Shown here piece by piece: positions 54,627-63,916 of a DNA stretch of 64,000 nucleotides. The first letter of the stretch is position 1, and every line of letters starts with the position of its first letter. The notes below the pieces were generated by a model, which had not been told where the DNA came from, made no database searches, and saw only the letters and a program-made list of their open reading frames with translations. The position numbers and the translations under genes are program-made. Location: the NCBI RefSeq assembly GCF_001282685.1, contig NZ_LN875035.1, positions 3,166,411-3,230,410 of the forward strand, read 5' to 3'. Source of the stretch: Niameybacter massiliensis. GTDB lineage: Bacteria > Bacillota > Clostridia > Lachnospirales > Cellulosilyticaceae.

Positions 54627-55364
54627 ATGGAACTTAAAATCAAGGAAGTTGCTAAGCTTACAGGTGTAACTGTACGTACACTTCATTATTATGATGAGAT
54701 TGGTTTGCTTCATCCAAGTCATATTACAGACGTCGGTTATCGCCTTTATGATGATGAAGTACTTGCTCGGTTACAACAAATTTTATTTTTTAAAGAACTA
54801 GAATTTCCGCTTAGTCAAATCAAAGAGATTATGGCAAATCCACACTTTGATACTACAGATGCACTTCTTCATCACAAAGCACTTCTTATCAAAAAGCGAG
54901 ACCGCCTGAGTAATCTTATTGACTTGGTAAATACCACTTTAGAAGGAGAACATGAAATGAATTTTGATGCATTCGATATGACTGAAATAGAAAAATGTAA
55001 AGAACAATATGCCGAAGAAGCTGCCAAACGCTGGGGAGATAGTGATGCCTATAAAGAAAGTGTAGCTAAGACAGCTTCCTATGGCAAAAAGGAGTGGAAT
55101 CAAGTGAATGAACTCGCAAATGAAATTATGAAAGCATTTGCTGACAATATGGATAAAGAGCCAAGTGACCCTGTGGTTCAATCTCTCGTTAAACAATGGC
55201 AAGATCATATTACAAAGAATTTCTATCACTGTACAAACGAAATCTTAGCAGGACTTGGACTAATGTATATAGGCGATGAACGCTTCACTAAAAATATAGA
55301 TACACACAAAGAAGGACTTGCTCAGTTTATAAGTGATGCTATTGCAGTTTACTGCACAGAATAA
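54627..55364 (+). CDS. MerR-family regulator with TipAS antibiotic-binding domain
   Basis: A 245-residue TipAL-like regulator. The N-terminal MerR DNA-binding domain (IKEVAKLTGVTVRTLHYYDE) is followed by a coiled coil (about 75-110) and a C-terminal TipAS domain, with YAEEAAKRWGDSDAYKES and NFYHCTNEILAGLGLMY, that in the family binds thiopeptides and other drugs. The stop codon lies in the left arm of the long inverted repeat that bounds the next region. RBS AAAGAAGG. Confidence 0.9.
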   Translation: MELKIKEVAKLTGVTVRTLHYYDEIGLLHPSHITDVGYRLYDDEVLARLQQILFFKELEFPLSQIKEIMANPHFDTTDALLHHKALLIKKRDRLSNLIDLVNTTLEGEHEMNFDAFDMTEIEKCKEQYAEEAAKRWGDSDAYKESVAKTASYGKKEWNQVNELANEIMKAFADNMDKEPSDPVVQSLVKQWQDHITKNFYHCTNEILAGLGLMYIGDERFTKNIDTHKEGLAQFISDAIAVYCTE

Positions 55365-56058
55365 ATATTTGTTTAAGTGAGGGGGGAGTTATATTTAGTC
55401 TACTTACGTGAGTTGGCTAGTTGGATTCTCCTTCACCTGCTTCACTTCGCTTTCAGAGAAATGTAACTCATTCAAAAATAATAACGGTGTGAACTCACTT
55501 CGTTCAGACAGCACACCTAAAACCACTATTTTTTCATTTCGAACATTTCTTATCTGAAAGCTACGTAGGCAGGTTCCGGAGAACACACCTATCCAGCTCA
55601 CTGAGCTAAGTCTACTAAATATGTATGCCCTCACTTTGTGGGCTGCGCCTGCGAAGAGATTACTAAACTGCATGTAGCTTATATTCTAAGTCCATCCTCG
55701 AAAAAAGCTCCATGGAGGTCACCCACGCATCACCGCCCTTTTCTACTCAGAAAGTTAAGTTTTCACTCCCAGTGACACGCCGTGGTGAAGAGATAGGAGT
55801 AAATGTTTCTTCTTCGGAAGGAGCTATTATGTGATGGGCTGTAAGGTAAGTTATTGTATGGAAACTTCCTCCGCAGACTTTTTAGAGAGGCTTAGTGAAT
55901 GGAATCAAACTGGTTTTAGGGAAATGTTTGAAGAAAAGTGAACTTCTTTTCTGAGTTTTGACCGTTAGTTTGATGAAATGAACTTAGCCTCTCTTAAAAG
56001 TTGGAATGCAATAAGCTTGCCTACATGCCCTCACACTTAACCAAATATTTAATTGCTG
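55357..56058. ncRNA. Candidate large structured RNA (or inverted-repeat element), unassigned
   Basis: About 700 bp with no convincing gene. Its two ends form a near-perfect inverted repeat (55357-55384 and 56028-56058, cores AAATATTTG and TTAAG, with short bulges), which would be a closing helix of about 27 bp. Inside are further hairpins: GGTG/CACC and TGAAC/GTTCA at 55486-55517, GTTC/GAAC at 55573-55584, AGCTCA/TGAGCT at 55595-55607, and an arm with AGAGAGGCT/AGCCTCTCT (55884-55892 with 55986-55994) enclosing ATCAAACT/AGTTTGAT. It looks less AT-rich than other gaps. Size, closing helix and position beside a tRNA cluster recall large ornate RNAs such as ROOL or GOLLD, but I cannot match a family or choose a strand. 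A transposase-less mobile element is the alternative. Confidence 0.4.
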
Positions 56059-56099
56059 AGTTAATCTAACCGTCTTATTCACATCAATCTACTTCCAAT

Positions 56100-56318
56100 C
56101 TAAATTTGTACACAATGAATAATATATCCACCTCTAGCCATATCCACTTGAGCTTCGTAAAGATCTTTCCCTAAATAAAAAGTAACAGGTTTTTCTTTGC
56201 TTACAAATTCTAAAGGTTCTTTATCTCCTTGACTATATTTCTCTATATAATTACAAATATCTTCTGTAGTGGGATAAGTAAGTGACTCTTCTAAATCAAT
56301 TAGGAAACCTTTTTTCAT
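56100..56318 (-). CDS. DUF4318-like small protein
   Basis: A 72-residue soluble protein, MKKGFLIDLEESLTYPTTED at the start. The pattern of a conserved LxYPTxEDIxxYIE segment, a VTFYLG strand and a GGYIIHC ending resembles the DUF4318 family of clostridial small proteins, of unknown role. AGAGGGG precedes the ATG. It lies between the structured region and the tRNA array. The family call is from memory and moderately sure. Confidence 0.6.
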   Translation of the reverse strand: MKKGFLIDLEESLTYPTTEDICNYIEKYSQGDKEPLEFVSKEKPVTFYLGKDLYEAQVDMARGGYIIHCVQI

Positions 56319-56423
56319 ATTAAACCCCTCTTTTCTTTTTCATTTTATTAAGTACTATATTCCTACTATAAACCTTCCACAAGCTAGAATGTCAATAATT
56401 TTCCACAAAATTATTTTTTTAAC

Positions 56424-56462
56424 GCAAAAAAATCCACAGAATAAACAGGTTATCCGTGGATT
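56424..56462 (-). terminator. tRNA array terminator
   Basis: AATCCAC/GTGGATT outer stem with an inner GGATAA/TTATT, and a T7 run on the leftward strand, just after the last tRNA. Confidence 0.85.
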
Positions 56463-56477
56463 AAAACAAAAAAAGTA

Positions 56478-56550
<73 letters not shown>

Positions 56551-56556
56551 ATATCA

Positions 56557-56628
56557 AGCGCGAGACGGGATTCGAACCCGCGACCCTCTCCTTGGCAAGG
56601 AGATGCTCTACCCCTGAGCCACTCACGC
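56557..56628 (-). tRNA. tRNA-Gly (GCC), copy 1
   Basis: A 72-nt cloverleaf, acceptor GCGTGAG pairing with CTCGCGC (one G-T), anticodon GCC in a CTCCT/AGGAG stem; discriminator T. Separated from tRNA-Phe by only 6 nt. Confidence 0.97.
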
Positions 56629-56664
56629 ATTTAGTAGTACAAATGTACTACTGGTATTCAATTA

Positions 56665-56737
56665 TGAGCCACCGGAGGCTCGAACTCCGGACCACTTGAT
56701 TAAAAGTCAAGTGCTCTACCAACTGAGCTAGTGACCC
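56665..56737 (-). tRNA. tRNA-Lys (TTT), copy 1
   Basis: A 73-nt cloverleaf, acceptor GGGTCAC/GTGGCTC, anticodon TTT in the loop CTTTTAA; discriminator A. Confidence 0.97.
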
Positions 56738-56773
56738 TCATTAATTGTAACAGTTCCTCGACTAGGAACTAAA

Positions 56774-56848
56774 TCGGGGTGACAGGACTCGAACCTGCGG
56801 CCTCCTGAACCCAAATCAGGCGCTCTAGCCAAACTGAGCCACACCCCG
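56774..56848 (-). tRNA. tRNA-Pro (TGG), copy 1
   Basis: A 75-nt cloverleaf, acceptor CGGGGTG/CACCCCG, anticodon TGG in a CCTGA/TCAGG stem; discriminator A. Confidence 0.97.
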
Positions 56849-56869
56849 CCATGCTATATAATATAGCAA

Positions 56870-56941
56870 TGACCCATAGGAGAATCGAACTCCTGTTACC
56901 GCCGTGAAAGGGCGGTGTCTTAACCGCTTGACCAATGGGCC
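56870..56941 (-). tRNA. tRNA-Glu (TTC), copy 1
   Basis: A 72-nt cloverleaf, acceptor GGCCCAT/ATGGGTC, anticodon TTC in the loop CTTTCAC with a CCGCC/GGCGG stem; discriminator A. Confidence 0.97.
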
Positions 56942-56959
56942 TTATATTTTGTTAGAACA

Positions 56960-57032
<73 letters not shown>

Positions 57033-57038
57033 ATATCA

Positions 57039-57110
57039 AGCGCGAGACGGGATTCGAACCCGCGACCCTCTCCTTGGCAAGGAGATGCTCTACCCCTGAG
57101 CCACTCACGC
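57039..57110 (-). tRNA. tRNA-Gly (GCC), copy 2
   Basis: Identical to the copy at 56557-56628, again 6 nt from tRNA-Phe. Confidence 0.97.
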
Positions 57111-57146
57111 ATTTAGTAGTACAGATGTACTACTACTATTCAATTA

Positions 57147-57219
57147 TGAGCCACCGGAGGCTCGAACTCCGGACCACTTGATTAAAAGTCAAGTGCTCTA
57201 CCAACTGAGCTAGTGACCC
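57147..57219 (-). tRNA. tRNA-Lys (TTT), copy 2
   Basis: Identical to the copy at 56665-56737. Confidence 0.97.
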
Positions 57220-57255
57220 TCATTAATTGTAACAGTTCCTCGACTAGGAACTAAA

Positions 57256-57330
57256 TCGGGGTGACAGGACTCGAACCTGCGGCCTCCTGAACCCAAATCA
57301 GGCGCTCTAGCCAAACTGAGCCACACCCCG
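57256..57330 (-). tRNA. tRNA-Pro (TGG), copy 2
   Basis: Identical to the copy at 56774-56848. Confidence 0.97.
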
Positions 57331-57351
57331 CCATGCTACAAAATGTAGCAA

Positions 57352-57423
57352 TGACCCATAGGAGAATCGAACTCCTGTTACCGCCGTGAAAGGGCGGTGT
57401 CTTAACCGCTTGACCAATGGGCC
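57352..57423 (-). tRNA. tRNA-Glu (TTC), copy 2
   Basis: Identical to the copy at 56870-56941; first tRNA of the transcript, about 13 bp after the promoter -10. Confidence 0.97.
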
Positions 57424-57435
57424 TCAACGACATTT

Positions 57436-57464
57436 ATAATATCACACTCATTGACGTAAGTAAA
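57436..57464 (-). promoter_or_regulatory. Promoter of the tRNA array
   Basis: Leftward -35 TTTACT (57459-57464), 17-bp spacer, -10 TATTAT (57436-57441), with T-rich sequence on the upstream side that could act as an UP-like element. Confidence 0.6.
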
Positions 57465-57616
57465 TACCTTTTTTCACTTTTTTTATCTTTTTTTCTTTTT
57501 TCTTCGATTTACTCTTCTCTTACCTTTGATAGTATTACCTTTTAGCATCGAATTTATTTCTAACTATTTTTTCCTCTTACGACATTTTTATCTTTTAGAC
57601 TTATACAATTTAAAAA

Positions 57617-57642
57617 GAGATAGTATCTCTTCATACTATCTC
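57617..57642 (-). terminator. Terminator of the 57.6-58.6 kb gene
   Basis: A 10-bp perfect stem (57617-57626 with 57633-57642) with T5 on the leftward strand, 12 bp past the stop. Confidence 0.85.
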
Positions 57643-57653
57643 CCTATAGACTA

Positions 57654-58637
57654 TTAAAATATTGGCACTAAAACAGATTCACCGCTGCCCATATTGCTAC
57701 TATTCTTAGAAGAACTAAAGGTAGCAACCGTATTATATGGTGTTATATACTGCATACCACTCTTGGTCCTAAGCGTAAAATATACTTCATAATATATACT
57801 ATCTTCTTTTCTTATATACTCTGCAAAATCTGCTGTGTATATAAGCCTATTATCGTCTTCCCCTACTTGTTTCAAAGCCGGTATATGCTTACCTTGTAAT
57901 AATTCCGAATAATCCTCTTCAATATAAGTTGAATTTGCTACAGCACTCGCTTGGGACGCACCATAACTATAGTTTGAGTTACCTTCTTCAATATATCCAT
58001 TCTCTTTAAGAATAAATTCGGCACTTTCAATGCTCTTTTCATCAAATGGTAATCCTTCTTCATTTTCTCCAAACTGTATTTTAAGTCCCATATATTCTTT
58101 AGGACTACTTTCCTCCCCATAATCCCATTCACTTAATACCGTACATTGTAAAATGTCATTAGTATACACTGGCTCTAATGCTTCTTGCCTTACTCCCCTC
58201 TCTGATTTTATTACAAACATAGGTTTCAAAATGCTAACCATATCTACTAAAATAACTGCTTCATTATTTGCATTTACTTCTTGTTCATATACTTGCCCAT
58301 CGGCTGCTATTCTAGCAATCAGCTTCTCCGTGTTTGTTATTTCCTTTGGCACTGCTTGCATAGTTACAGCTATTTGATCATCTTGTATTTTTAGTTCAAC
58401 AGATGCCTGTGAAAAAATACTTTGTTCTTTCTTTAATAATTCTTCTATATTCTCATATTCATCCTGCAAATTATATCGTATATTTTCTATATTGCTATAT
58501 ATGTTATTTTCTAATCTAGAGTAGTCATCCCTTAAATTTTGGACTTCTTTTTTTATGCTATAATTATCCCATAAATTTATTCCTATAATCATAACTGTAA
58601 AGATTATTATAACTTTCCTAATATAATCTTTGTCCAT
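57654..58637 (-). CDS. Membrane-anchored coiled-coil protein of unknown function
   Basis: A 327-residue protein. A single N-terminal membrane anchor (about residues 9-26) is followed by a coiled coil (about 30-75, with LRDDYSRLENN and repeating charged heptads), then two beta-rich extracellular domains with no known motif. The sequence is acidic and rich in Glu, Ser and Tyr. I do not recognise the family. It has its own terminator and is probably transcribed alone. Confidence 0.65.
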   Translation of the reverse strand: MDKDYIRKVIIIFTVMIIGINLWDNYSIKKEVQNLRDDYSRLENNIYSNIENIRYNLQDEYENIEELLKKEQSIFSQASVELKIQDDQIAVTMQAVPKEITNTEKLIARIAADGQVYEQEVNANNEAVILVDMVSILKPMFVIKSERGVRQEALEPVYTNDILQCTVLSEWDYGEESSPKEYMGLKIQFGENEEGLPFDEKSIESAEFILKENGYIEEGNSNYSYGASQASAVANSTYIEEDYSELLQGKHIPALKQVGEDDNRLIYTADFAEYIRKEDSIYYEVYFTLRTKSGMQYITPYNTVATFSSSKNSSNMGSGESVLVPIF

Positions 58638-58760
58638 ATTCTTTCTCCCCTCTTATACTAGTTTCTCTTTTTCTTAATTTTTTCTACCTCTATCATATCA
58701 TACCTTCGCCAATATACTAAATCTTTCATACAAATACTTCGTTCTGTAAGATTACATCAT

Positions 58761-58813
58761 AGAAGAAAAGGGCTGTTATGCTACTTTTAGTAACATAACA
58801 GCCCTTTTCTTCT
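58761..58813 (-). terminator. Terminator of the DUF1846 gene
   Basis: A 20-bp perfect stem (58761-58780 with 58794-58813), about as strong as any in the window. Confidence 0.9.
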
Positions 58814-58819
58814 ATATTA

Positions 58820-60328
58820 TTAGTTATTGTAGTATAAGTTATCTGTTGGGTAATCAGGATCACATGTTACTTCAATACCTAATTTTCTAAATGCATTTTC
58901 ATTATTATGACTTAAAATAGTTGTTGAATGTGCTTCACAGCCTTTAAGCATTTCTAATTTTTCAAGTGCTAATTGTGCCATTGGATTTGTTGCTGCACAA
59001 ATAGTTAAAGCAATAAGTACTTCTTCACAGTTAAGTGCTGCATTTTTGTTTTTTAATGTCTCTCTTTTAAGTGTTAAGATTGGTTCTAGGATAACTGGAG
59101 AGATGAGGTGCATTTCATCAGCAATGTTTGCATAGTATTTAATCCCATTGATTAAGGCAGCACATGTGCTATCCATTAAACTTGAAGATTTACCTGTAAT
59201 CATTGTTCCATCATGAAGCTCAATAGCTACAGCTGAACAAATTTCATTTTTCTCTGCTGCTAATTTCATTTTAGCTGCTGTAAGTCTTGCTTCTACAACT
59301 GATTTACGATCTTCTTCTTTAAGTTTAAGCTCATTCATGATTAATTTAACATGTTGAACTGTATCTTTATCTGCATGGCCTTTTTTATATTCACATGCTG
59401 TTTTAAAGTATCTTCTAATAATTTCTTGTCTAGATGCTTCTTTAACAACTTCATCATCTACAATACCATATCCAACACGGTTAACGCCCATATCTGTTGG
59501 TGATTTGTAAACTGCTTCTTCACCTGTGATTTTTTCAATAATACGTTTTAAGATTGGGAATGTTTCAAGGTCACGGTTATAGTTAACAGCCATTTGATTG
59601 TATGCTTCTAAATGGAAAGAGTCGATCATGTTAACATCTTTAAGGTCTGCTGTTGCTGCTTCATATGCAATGTTAAGAGGATGTTTAAGAGGTACATTCC
59701 ATACTGGGAAAGTTTCAAATTTAGAGTAACCTGCTACACGGCCTTGTTTGTTTTCATGATAAAGTTGGCTTAAACAAGTTGCAAGTTTACCACTACCTGG
59801 TCCTGGAGCTGTTACAACAACGATTGGTTTAGTTGTTTCAATATAAGGATTTTTACCATAACCTTCATCACTTACGATTGTATCAACATCAGTTGGGTAT
59901 CCTGCTGTTGCACTATGTTTATAAACTTTGATACCACGTCTTTCAAGTTTATTGATGAATACAGTTGTAGCTGGTTGCCCTTCAAAACGTGTAATAACAA
60001 CACTATTTACATCTAAGTCATATTCTCTAAGATCATCAATAAGTCTTAAAACGTCCATATCATATGTAATACCGAAATCACCACGGATTTTGTTACGCTC
60101 AATATCTCCTGCATAAACACAGATAATGATCTCTACTTTATCTTTTAATTTATGAAGAAGTTTGATTTTTGCGTTCTCATCAAACCCTGGTAAAACTCTT
60201 TTTGCATGCATATCAAATAAGAGTTTTCCTCCAAATTCAAGATATAATTTATCGTAATTGTTTACACGTTCTAAGATGTACTCTGACTGCTCTTGTAAAT
60301 ACTTATTATGGTCAAATCCTATTTTCAT
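58820..60328 (-). CDS. DUF1846-family protein
   Basis: A 502-residue cytosolic protein of the DUF1846 family, common in Firmicutes and Actinobacteria. It has a P-loop-like [19 protein letters not shown] at about residue 180 and a phosphatase/kinase-like fold in known structures, but no established function. ATG 60328 is used because GAGGAGG lies upstream; the longer frame has none. Monocistronic. Confidence 0.88.
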   Translation of the reverse strand: MKIGFDHNKYLQEQSEYILERVNNYDKLYLEFGGKLLFDMHAKRVLPGFDENAKIKLLHKLKDKVEIIICVYAGDIERNKIRGDFGITYDMDVLRLIDDLREYDLDVNSVVITRFEGQPATTVFINKLERRGIKVYKHSATAGYPTDVDTIVSDEGYGKNPYIETTKPIVVVTAPGPGSGKLATCLSQLYHENKQGRVAGYSKFETFPVWNVPLKHPLNIAYEAATADLKDVNMIDSFHLEAYNQMAVNYNRDLETFPILKRIIEKITGEEAVYKSPTDMGVNRVGYGIVDDEVVKEASRQEIIRRYFKTACEYKKGHADKDTVQHVKLIMNELKLKEEDRKSVVEARLTAAKMKLAAEKNEICSAVAIELHDGTMITGKSSSLMDSTCAALINGIKYYANIADEMHLISPVILEPILTLKRETLKNKNAALNCEEVLIALTICAATNPMAQLALEKLEMLKGCEAHSTTILSHNNENAFRKLGIEVTCDPDYPTDNLYYNN

Positions 60329-60846
60329 TGTTGTATCCTCCTCGTTTTGTCCGTTCAATTCAAATCTCAAGTATATATCATACCTCTTTTATTTCTATTT
60401 TAGAAGACTGAATATCTCCTTTTTATTCCAAGAATTTTCAAGGCTTTTTGTTGTATTTTTACAAAGTTACTTAATGCTTATTTATAGTGTTTTTTCCTTG
60501 TGCTATAATGGAAGATACCCCCCTAAAATCATTCAATCAATTAATTCTAGATTTTTATAGAATATACACAAAAAACCACAAGAATTATTCTTGTGGTTTT
60601 TTGCATTCTCTTACTATTTTGAAATCATACCAAGTCATCTCAAAATAGCCTCTTCCTTATCCACTACTACAAACTAAACTTCAGTAATTTTCATTCTTAG
60701 TATTGAATATCAGGCACATATACTCATTTATCAAATTTTACTTTAATTTTTATTTATTTTTTACTAAAATATTATTCATTTTTAGATTGTTGTGTATTAT
60801 AATTAAGTTGTCTTTTAAATACTCACTATATTTAAGGAGAAAACTT
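60329..60846. other. Intergenic region with candidate small RNA
   Basis: The left 170 bases hold the leftward promoter region of the DUF1846 gene. A rightward extended -10 promoter (60501-60509) and a terminator (60570-60602) mark a candidate 90-nt RNA. The remainder before the SGNH hydrolase gene is very AT-rich, with no clear ORF; an upstream extension of the hydrolase frame is not supported by a ribosome site. Confidence 0.5.
60516..60605 (+). ncRNA. Candidate C-rich small RNA
   Basis: An extended -10 (TGC TATAAT, 60501-60509) has no gene behind it. About 7 bases later the transcript would open with ACCCCCCT (60517-60524), then an AT-rich stretch, and end in a perfect terminator (60570-60584 with 60588-60602, T6). 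No gene is read through. C-rich stretches like this can pair with Shine-Dalgarno sequences in Firmicutes regulatory RNAs. The -35 is poor. Confidence 0.45.
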
Positions 60847-61467
60847 ATGGAGCACCAAAATTCTATTTCAGAAACTTATATTCAGTCACCACAACCATGG
60901 CCTTATGTGCTTAATCGTCGTGAAACCTTTGAAATTCTTCCTCCAAAAGAAGGATGCATTTTATTCGTAGGCGATTCTATTACACAAAGAAATGAATGGG
61001 CTGAGATGTTCAATAATCCTAATATCATTAACCGTGGAATAGATAGCGATCGTCTCACTTGGCTTAATGAGAGAATGCCTAACCTATTAGCAAACAAACC
61101 ATCTAAAATTTTTATCAAAATAGGTATCAATGACATTATGGATGGTAAACGTGCTATGCAAATGCAAGAAGAGTACAAAGTAATCTTCGACCAATTTAAA
61201 ACACTAGATGATTGCACAGTGTACGTTCAAAGCTGCTTACCTGTTAATAATACTGTTTACGAACATCCTATTGATAATACTGTAGTGCAATCTATCAATG
61301 AAATGCTTGAACCTTTAGCAAATGAATATGGCTTCAAATTCATCAATCTTTATGAGCATTTTGTAGACAGCAATAATGAGCTAGTAAGTGATTACACAAG
61401 AGATGGTGTACACTTAAATGGAACAGGCTATCTTGTTTGGAAAAAACAAATTGAACAATATGTGTAA
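60847..61467 (+). CDS. SGNH/GDSL-family hydrolase
   Basis: A 206-residue esterase-like enzyme, cytosolic. Block I has FVGDSITQR (nucleophile Ser), block III IGINDIMDG, and block V has TRDGVHLNGTGY with the catalytic Asp and His. Family members include acetylesterases on sugars and lipases; the substrate is not known. ATG 60847 follows TAAGGAG. The long upstream frame would add an AT-rich hydrophobic stretch without a ribosome site. Strong terminator after the gene. Confidence 0.9.
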   Translation: MEHQNSISETYIQSPQPWPYVLNRRETFEILPPKEGCILFVGDSITQRNEWAEMFNNPNIINRGIDSDRLTWLNERMPNLLANKPSKIFIKIGINDIMDGKRAMQMQEEYKVIFDQFKTLDDCTVYVQSCLPVNNTVYEHPIDNTVVQSINEMLEPLANEYGFKFINLYEHFVDSNNELVSDYTRDGVHLNGTGYLVWKKQIEQYV

Positions 61468-61470
61468 TGA

Positions 61471-61515
61471 CTATATAAAAAGAGGTTGCCCCTTATGCAA
61501 CCTCTTTTTATATAG
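61471..61515 (+). terminator. Terminator of the SGNH hydrolase gene
   Basis: A 19-bp perfect stem (61471-61489 with 61497-61515) with a 7-base loop. Confidence 0.9.
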
Positions 61516-61602
61516 CCTTATCTTTATGCTGTACACAGCTCCTAGAATAAGTCCTTTAACTTAATGTAACCTTTTATATTTGTTATATACTATCTTTAAT
61601 TT

Positions 61603-62163
61603 CTATTCCTTACTCTTCTCATTTGTTTTATCATCTTGGCTATCTTTTTCATCTACCTCTTTTGGATTTGTTTCTTCATTTATTTGTTCTTCTGTTTGTT
61701 GATCTCCATTTTGAGTAATAGCGCCAACTTCGTTTTCAGGTTCCCCTACTAATTTACTCTTGATTTGTGGAAAGAATATAATAGTAGCAATAATACCTAG
61801 AACCATTACTAGCCTAATGTATCCAAATACTATACGAAGTTCTGCACGGTTGCGCATCTTTCTATCTGGTGGATGTAATAGATCTTCAAAGGCCTGCCCT
61901 ATTCTAGTAGGAAACTGATACCATCTCGTTGGCGGAAACTTTAAAGGTGTATATGCTTTTCCCTTAAACATATAAAGTTTTGCCTTCCTCGAGAAAAAAG
62001 GTTTATGCAAAATCCACCCTGTTGAATCCCACTCATCTACATAATCAAAATCATATTCAAATCCTATTCTCTTACGTACTTTGATTGTCATTACCTTAAA
62101 TTTCAATTTACTATAGATAAATTTTTCAAAGTAACTATCAATTTTTTTATGTACTGTATTCAT
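61603..62163 (-). CDS. Membrane protein of unknown function with acidic tail
   Basis: A 186-residue protein. A basic, aromatic-rich N-terminal region (about 1-110, with WDSTGWILHKPFFSR and FPPTRWYQFPTRIG) is followed by one membrane segment (about 112-133) and a tail of Glu, Asp, Asn, Gln and Lys with no hydrophobic residues. No signal peptide. I do not recognise the family. GGGAGGACAGT precedes the ATG. Confidence 0.65.
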   Translation of the reverse strand: MNTVHKKIDSYFEKFIYSKLKFKVMTIKVRKRIGFEYDFDYVDEWDSTGWILHKPFFSRKAKLYMFKGKAYTPLKFPPTRWYQFPTRIGQAFEDLLHPPDRKMRNRAELRIVFGYIRLVMVLGIIATIIFFPQIKSKLVGEPENEVGAITQNGDQQTEEQINEETNPKEVDEKDSQDDKTNEKSKE

Positions 62164-62481
62164 ACTGTCCTCCCTTAAGTCTATTCTCTAATTTCTATAA
62201 CCCCTTACTATTATTTTACAATAATATACATAAATTTCCTATACACTTGTTAAGGGAATCCAACCTATCATAATGTGTTTAAAGCTCTTACTGTTAATTT
62301 ATTTATCAACTATTGCTTCATAAGTTATACTCCAATACATCTAATAAACTTTTTTCTAGATCTTTTATAATATGACTAGAAACGATTATTTGAGTATATA
62401 TATGAAAAAGATATAAAAAGACATAAAAAACAGGAATAACTTAGCTAAGCTAAATTATTCCTGTCTTTATTTACTACATTC
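62164..62481. other. Intergenic region with the asnS terminator
   Basis: The asnS terminator is at 62430-62464. The remaining sequence is AT-rich, with promoter-like TATAAT fragments but no supported gene. Confidence 0.55.
62430..62464 (-). terminator. asnS terminator
   Basis: A 10-bp perfect stem (62430-62439 with 62455-62464) with an inner TTAGCTAA palindrome and T6 on the leftward strand. Confidence 0.85.
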
Positions 62482-63873
62482 TTAGAAGTCAGCTTGACCT
62501 GTAGTTCTTGGGAATGGGATTACGTCACGGATGTTTGTCATACCTGTTACGTACATAATTAATCTTTCAAATCCTAAACCGAATCCAGCGTGTCTAGTAC
62601 CACCAAATCTTCTAAGGTCTAAGTACCACCAGTAGTCTTCTTCTTTAAGACCAAGCTCTGCCATTCTTTCAAGTAAGACATCAAGTCTTTCCTCTCTTTG
62701 GCTACCACCGATAAGCTCTCCTACACCTGGTACAAGAAGATCTGTAGCTGCTACAGTTTTATTGTCATCGTTAAGTCTCATGTAGAATGACTTAATTTCT
62801 TTTGGATAATCTGTTACGAATACAGGTTTTTTGAAGTGCTCTTCAGCAAGGAATCTCTCATGTTCTGTTTGAAGGTCACATCCCCAATGCACTGGGTATT
62901 CAAATGTTTTACCACAGTTTTCAAGAATTTCAATAGCTTCTGTATAAGTTACACGACCGAAGTCTGAGCTTACTACATGGTTAAGTTTATCAAGTACACC
63001 TTTTTCTACGAATTGGTTGAAGAAAGCCATTTCTTCTGGTGCATTTTCTAAGATATATTTAATAACAAATTTAAGCATATCTTCTGCAAGTCTCATATCA
63101 TCTTCAAGGTCTGCAAATGCAATTTCTGGCTCGATCATCCAGAACTCAGCTGCATGTCTTGGTGTATTTGATTTTTCAGCTCTAAATGTTGGTCCAAATG
63201 TATAAACATCTCTAAATGCCATTGCAAATGTTTCTGCTGAAAGCTGACCACTTACTGTAAGGTTAGCCATTTTACCGAAGAAATCTTCTTTGTAATCTAC
63301 TTTACCTTGATCATCTAATTTAGCACCTACTTGTGGAAGTGTTGTTACTTGGAACATTTCTCCTGCACCTTCACAGTCACTACCTGTGATGATTGGTGTA
63401 TGTGCATATACGAAGTCTCTTTCTTGGAAGAACTTATGAATTGCATATGATGCTAAAGAACGTACTCTAAATACTGCTGCAAATGTATTTGTACGAGGTC
63501 TTAAATGTGCAATTTGTCTTAAGAACTCAAAAGAGTGACGTTTCTTTTGAAGTGGATATTCTGCTGGGCAACTTCCTTCTACAACAATCTCTGTTGCTTT
63601 AATCTCAAATGGTTGTTTTTGCCCTGGTGTTGCTACTAAGTCACCTGTAACGATGATTGCTGCACCTACGCCTAATTTTGCAATGTCTTTGAAGTTATCT
63701 AATTTGTCTTCAAATACAACTTGAACACTTTTGAAGAATGTTCCATCATTTAATTCGATAAAACCAAAAGTTTTTGAATCTCTAACTGTTTTTACCCATC
63801 CTGCTACTGTAACACTTTTGCCTACATACTCATCTGTACTATGGTATAAATGTCTGATTGCTACTGTATCCAT
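62482..63873 (-). CDS. asnS: Asparaginyl-tRNA synthetase
   Basis: A 463-residue class II synthetase that charges tRNA-Asn. N-terminal OB-fold ([19 protein letters not shown]), motif 2 [21 protein letters not shown] in two parts (FRAEKSN and [11 protein letters not shown]), and motif 3 [15 protein letters not shown]. Start codon follows AAGGAGATGG. A T-box leader lies upstream and is cut by the window end. Having AsnRS means tRNA-Asn need not be made through misacylation. Confidence 0.97.
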   Translation of the reverse strand: MDTVAIRHLYHSTDEYVGKSVTVAGWVKTVRDSKTFGFIELNDGTFFKSVQVVFEDKLDNFKDIAKLGVGAAIIVTGDLVATPGQKQPFEIKATEIVVEGSCPAEYPLQKKRHSFEFLRQIAHLRPRTNTFAAVFRVRSLASYAIHKFFQERDFVYAHTPIITGSDCEGAGEMFQVTTLPQVGAKLDDQGKVDYKEDFFGKMANLTVSGQLSAETFAMAFRDVYTFGPTFRAEKSNTPRHAAEFWMIEPEIAFADLEDDMRLAEDMLKFVIKYILENAPEEMAFFNQFVEKGVLDKLNHVVSSDFGRVTYTEAIEILENCGKTFEYPVHWGCDLQTEHERFLAEEHFKKPVFVTDYPKEIKSFYMRLNDDNKTVAATDLLVPGVGELIGGSQREERLDVLLERMAELGLKEEDYWWYLDLRRFGGTRHAGFGLGFERLIMYVTGMTNIRDVIPFPRTTGQADF

Positions 63874-63916
63874 TTTTCCATCTCCTTAAATTTGTAGTAA
63901 TTTAATAAAAGACAAT

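Noticed and set aside
55404-55673. An 89-codon leftward open frame inside the structured region.
   Set aside because: No ribosome site, the frame runs across hairpins, and the translation (with SERSEF-like text from a hairpin loop) has the look of RNA read as protein.
55720-55800. Resemblance to 5S rRNA around AGAAAGTTAAG with a GAGGTCAC segment before it.
   Set aside because: The matching ends of helix I and the other universal 5S elements are missing, so the likeness is probably chance.
60703-60846. N-terminal extension of the SGNH hydrolase with a hydrophobic stretch.
   Set aside because: No ribosome site at the far ATG, extreme AT content, while TAAGGAG sits just before the internal ATG at 60847.
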